NCBI GenBank assembly: GCA_013397075.1
Contig: VWZS01009593.1
Coordinates: 605,545 to 669,544 of the forward strand
Direction of reading: 5' to 3'
DNA: 64,000 bases
Source of the DNA: Rhabdornis inornatus
Taxonomy: Eukaryota; Chordata; Aves; Passeriformes; Rhabdornithidae
Part shown: piece after piece, positions 62,771 through 64,000 of the stretch
Layout of the letters: each line of letters begins with the position of its first letter
Numbering within the stretch: the first letter of the stretch is position 1
Position numbers and translations under genes: made by a program
The notes under the pieces: generated by a model
Told to the model about the DNA's origin: nothing
What the model saw: only the letters and a program-made list of their open reading frames with translations
Database searches by the model: none

Positions 62771-64000
62771 ACTCAGCATGGTACCATAAAGAGCAAATTC
62801 TTACACTGAAACTTGAAATGGGGCTTTTGGAAATGTTCTGGGTAATGATTCAGGACAAACAGAACATTAATGTTATAGGAGTCCCCATAGATCAGTAAAT
62901 CTGAGAGATCACAGGAGGCAGGCTTTTTGTGAGCAATCTCACATAACTACAGATTTACACAGTAAAGACTGTTGCATGGGAGCTGCGAATTCTAAGCACT
63001 CTTCCTGGCAGTAGAAGAAAACTGCTTCTCACTGTCTGCTGCAGTTAGTATATGCTGAATTGCATTCTAAGAGTATCTGATTCATTATACTACCTATACA
63101 GCAAAGTGAAGTCATAACAGACATTTACATGTCATCAAATTAATTAACCCCTCCCAAAAATGTAGTAATAGATCACTGGGTTGACTGTTAACTGGCTGCA
63201 ATAACAAGAAGGGATGAAGAGAATGAAAAAGTTGGTTTACTGATACTGGGTCCACTATTAAGAGAATAGGAAACTGTTGGCAGATGGTGATAAGAGGGTC
63301 AACATGCCATGCTATTATTGTTTTAAAATTCTTGACTAAAATATCAGCTGTAGCCTCAAAGTAAATACAGTTAAAACCAACAAAGAAAGATTTCAGCCTT
63401 AAATAAATCAAGAATGGACTAGAGAATACTTATACAAATTAGGTATTCATACTGTAAGTGATGGTTTTTAGTCTATTAGTCTTTTATTTAAAGAATTGAC
63501 TGGTGACATCAGACCACAAATAGTAGTTATTTTGAGAAGTTACAGATCAAAAAGGCAATTGCCATGCCACATTTAAAGAAAATGCAGAGAAGGAGGAGCT
63601 GTGGAACTGTGCATCTTTTAATATTAATTTCTAAATAGTAACTGGAAAAAATAATCTAACAAACATGGAATGCCTGCAAATAAGAAAGAGCAGAGCACTA
63701 GCCAAAAAAAGGTTTATCAGTAAAGCTCAAAACACTCTAATTTACTTCTGCAATAGGATAATAGCCCTTGTAGACAGAACAGAACTAGTAGAGTCATATA
63801 AATTGGCTTTGAAAGTCTTTTAACATTGTGCCTTGTGATAGTACTAAAAAAGCTGAGGAAAAAAATGTTTGAATGAAAAAGCTTGAGGGTGGAATTCCAA
63901 CAAATCTGGCAAGGAAATTGTGTCTGTGTCGTAGTCTTGAGTTCACTGCCAAAAAGATGGGGGTTTGCAGGAATCAGTAAGTAAAACAAAGCTCTAAAAA
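62771..64000. other. Intergenic sequence to the window end; no gene seen
   Basis: AT-rich unique DNA. The minus-strand frames 63112-63411 and 63717-63989 have no recognisable domain. Confidence 0.5.

Noticed and set aside
1..64000. CRISPR arrays, operons, tRNA or rRNA genes, or an undescribed defence or biosynthetic gene system
   Set aside because: There are no regularly spaced direct repeats, no packed coding sequences and no cloverleaf-like RNA gene that I could find. The window is vertebrate intergenic DNA.

Overview
The window reads as AT-rich nuclear DNA of a bird. The evidence is a repertoire of CR1 LINE remnants with the avian-type 3' tail (a 'ggtctttccaacc...tctatgattct'-like terminus), several LTR families I recognise from bird endogenous retroviruses, CpG depletion outside two islands, and no operon-like gene packing. 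A songbird is plausible from the LTRs, but I cannot fix the order or species by eye. I see no intact protein-coding gene, tRNA, rRNA or CRISPR. Nearly all open frames are short, low in complexity, or remnants of transposable elements.

Layout. (1) 1-5200 is GC/CpG-rich and looks regulatory. It holds CpG-rich DNA at 1-130 and 2280-2431, a CpG island at about 4228-4690, an octamer site, a perfect homeodomain-type dyad, and then a G-rich and (TG/CG)n tract. This looks like the edge of a CpG-island domain of a gene, perhaps developmental, that lies off the left end. It is also where the assembly is worst: 419-849 is repeated base for base at 2433-2863, and each copy stops exactly at a single N. 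That points to an unmerged contig overlap with a third contig (851-2431) placed between. (2) 5200-64000 is a gene desert of AT-rich unique sequence punctuated by repeats.

Transposable elements in the desert. Eight CR1 pieces are seen, at 13170-14290, 18958-19685, 22640-22911, 32105-32332, 48507-49302, 50490-51440, 54208-54380 (minus) and 62520-62770. Four solo LTRs have TG...CA ends and intact target-site duplications: 8274-8958 (minus, acatac), 30063-30559 (minus, atgat), 30897-31568 (minus, aatggca) and 46563-46792 (plus, gttac). The last contains an assembly N that hides part of the element. Four older copies or pieces of one ERVL-type LTR family lie at 20360-20465, 22912-23407, 41120-41668 and 59895-60410 (minus).

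Other structure includes a 203-bp tandem duplication at 29392-29797 whose differences all lie in its first part, a perfect (ATTCT)12 microsatellite, a 235-bp polypyrimidine tract, and an unexplained 183-codon frame at 50135-50686 that runs into a CR1 remnant. No new multi-gene system is visible. The best observations concern assembly structure, datable LTR insertions and the regulatory-looking left edge.
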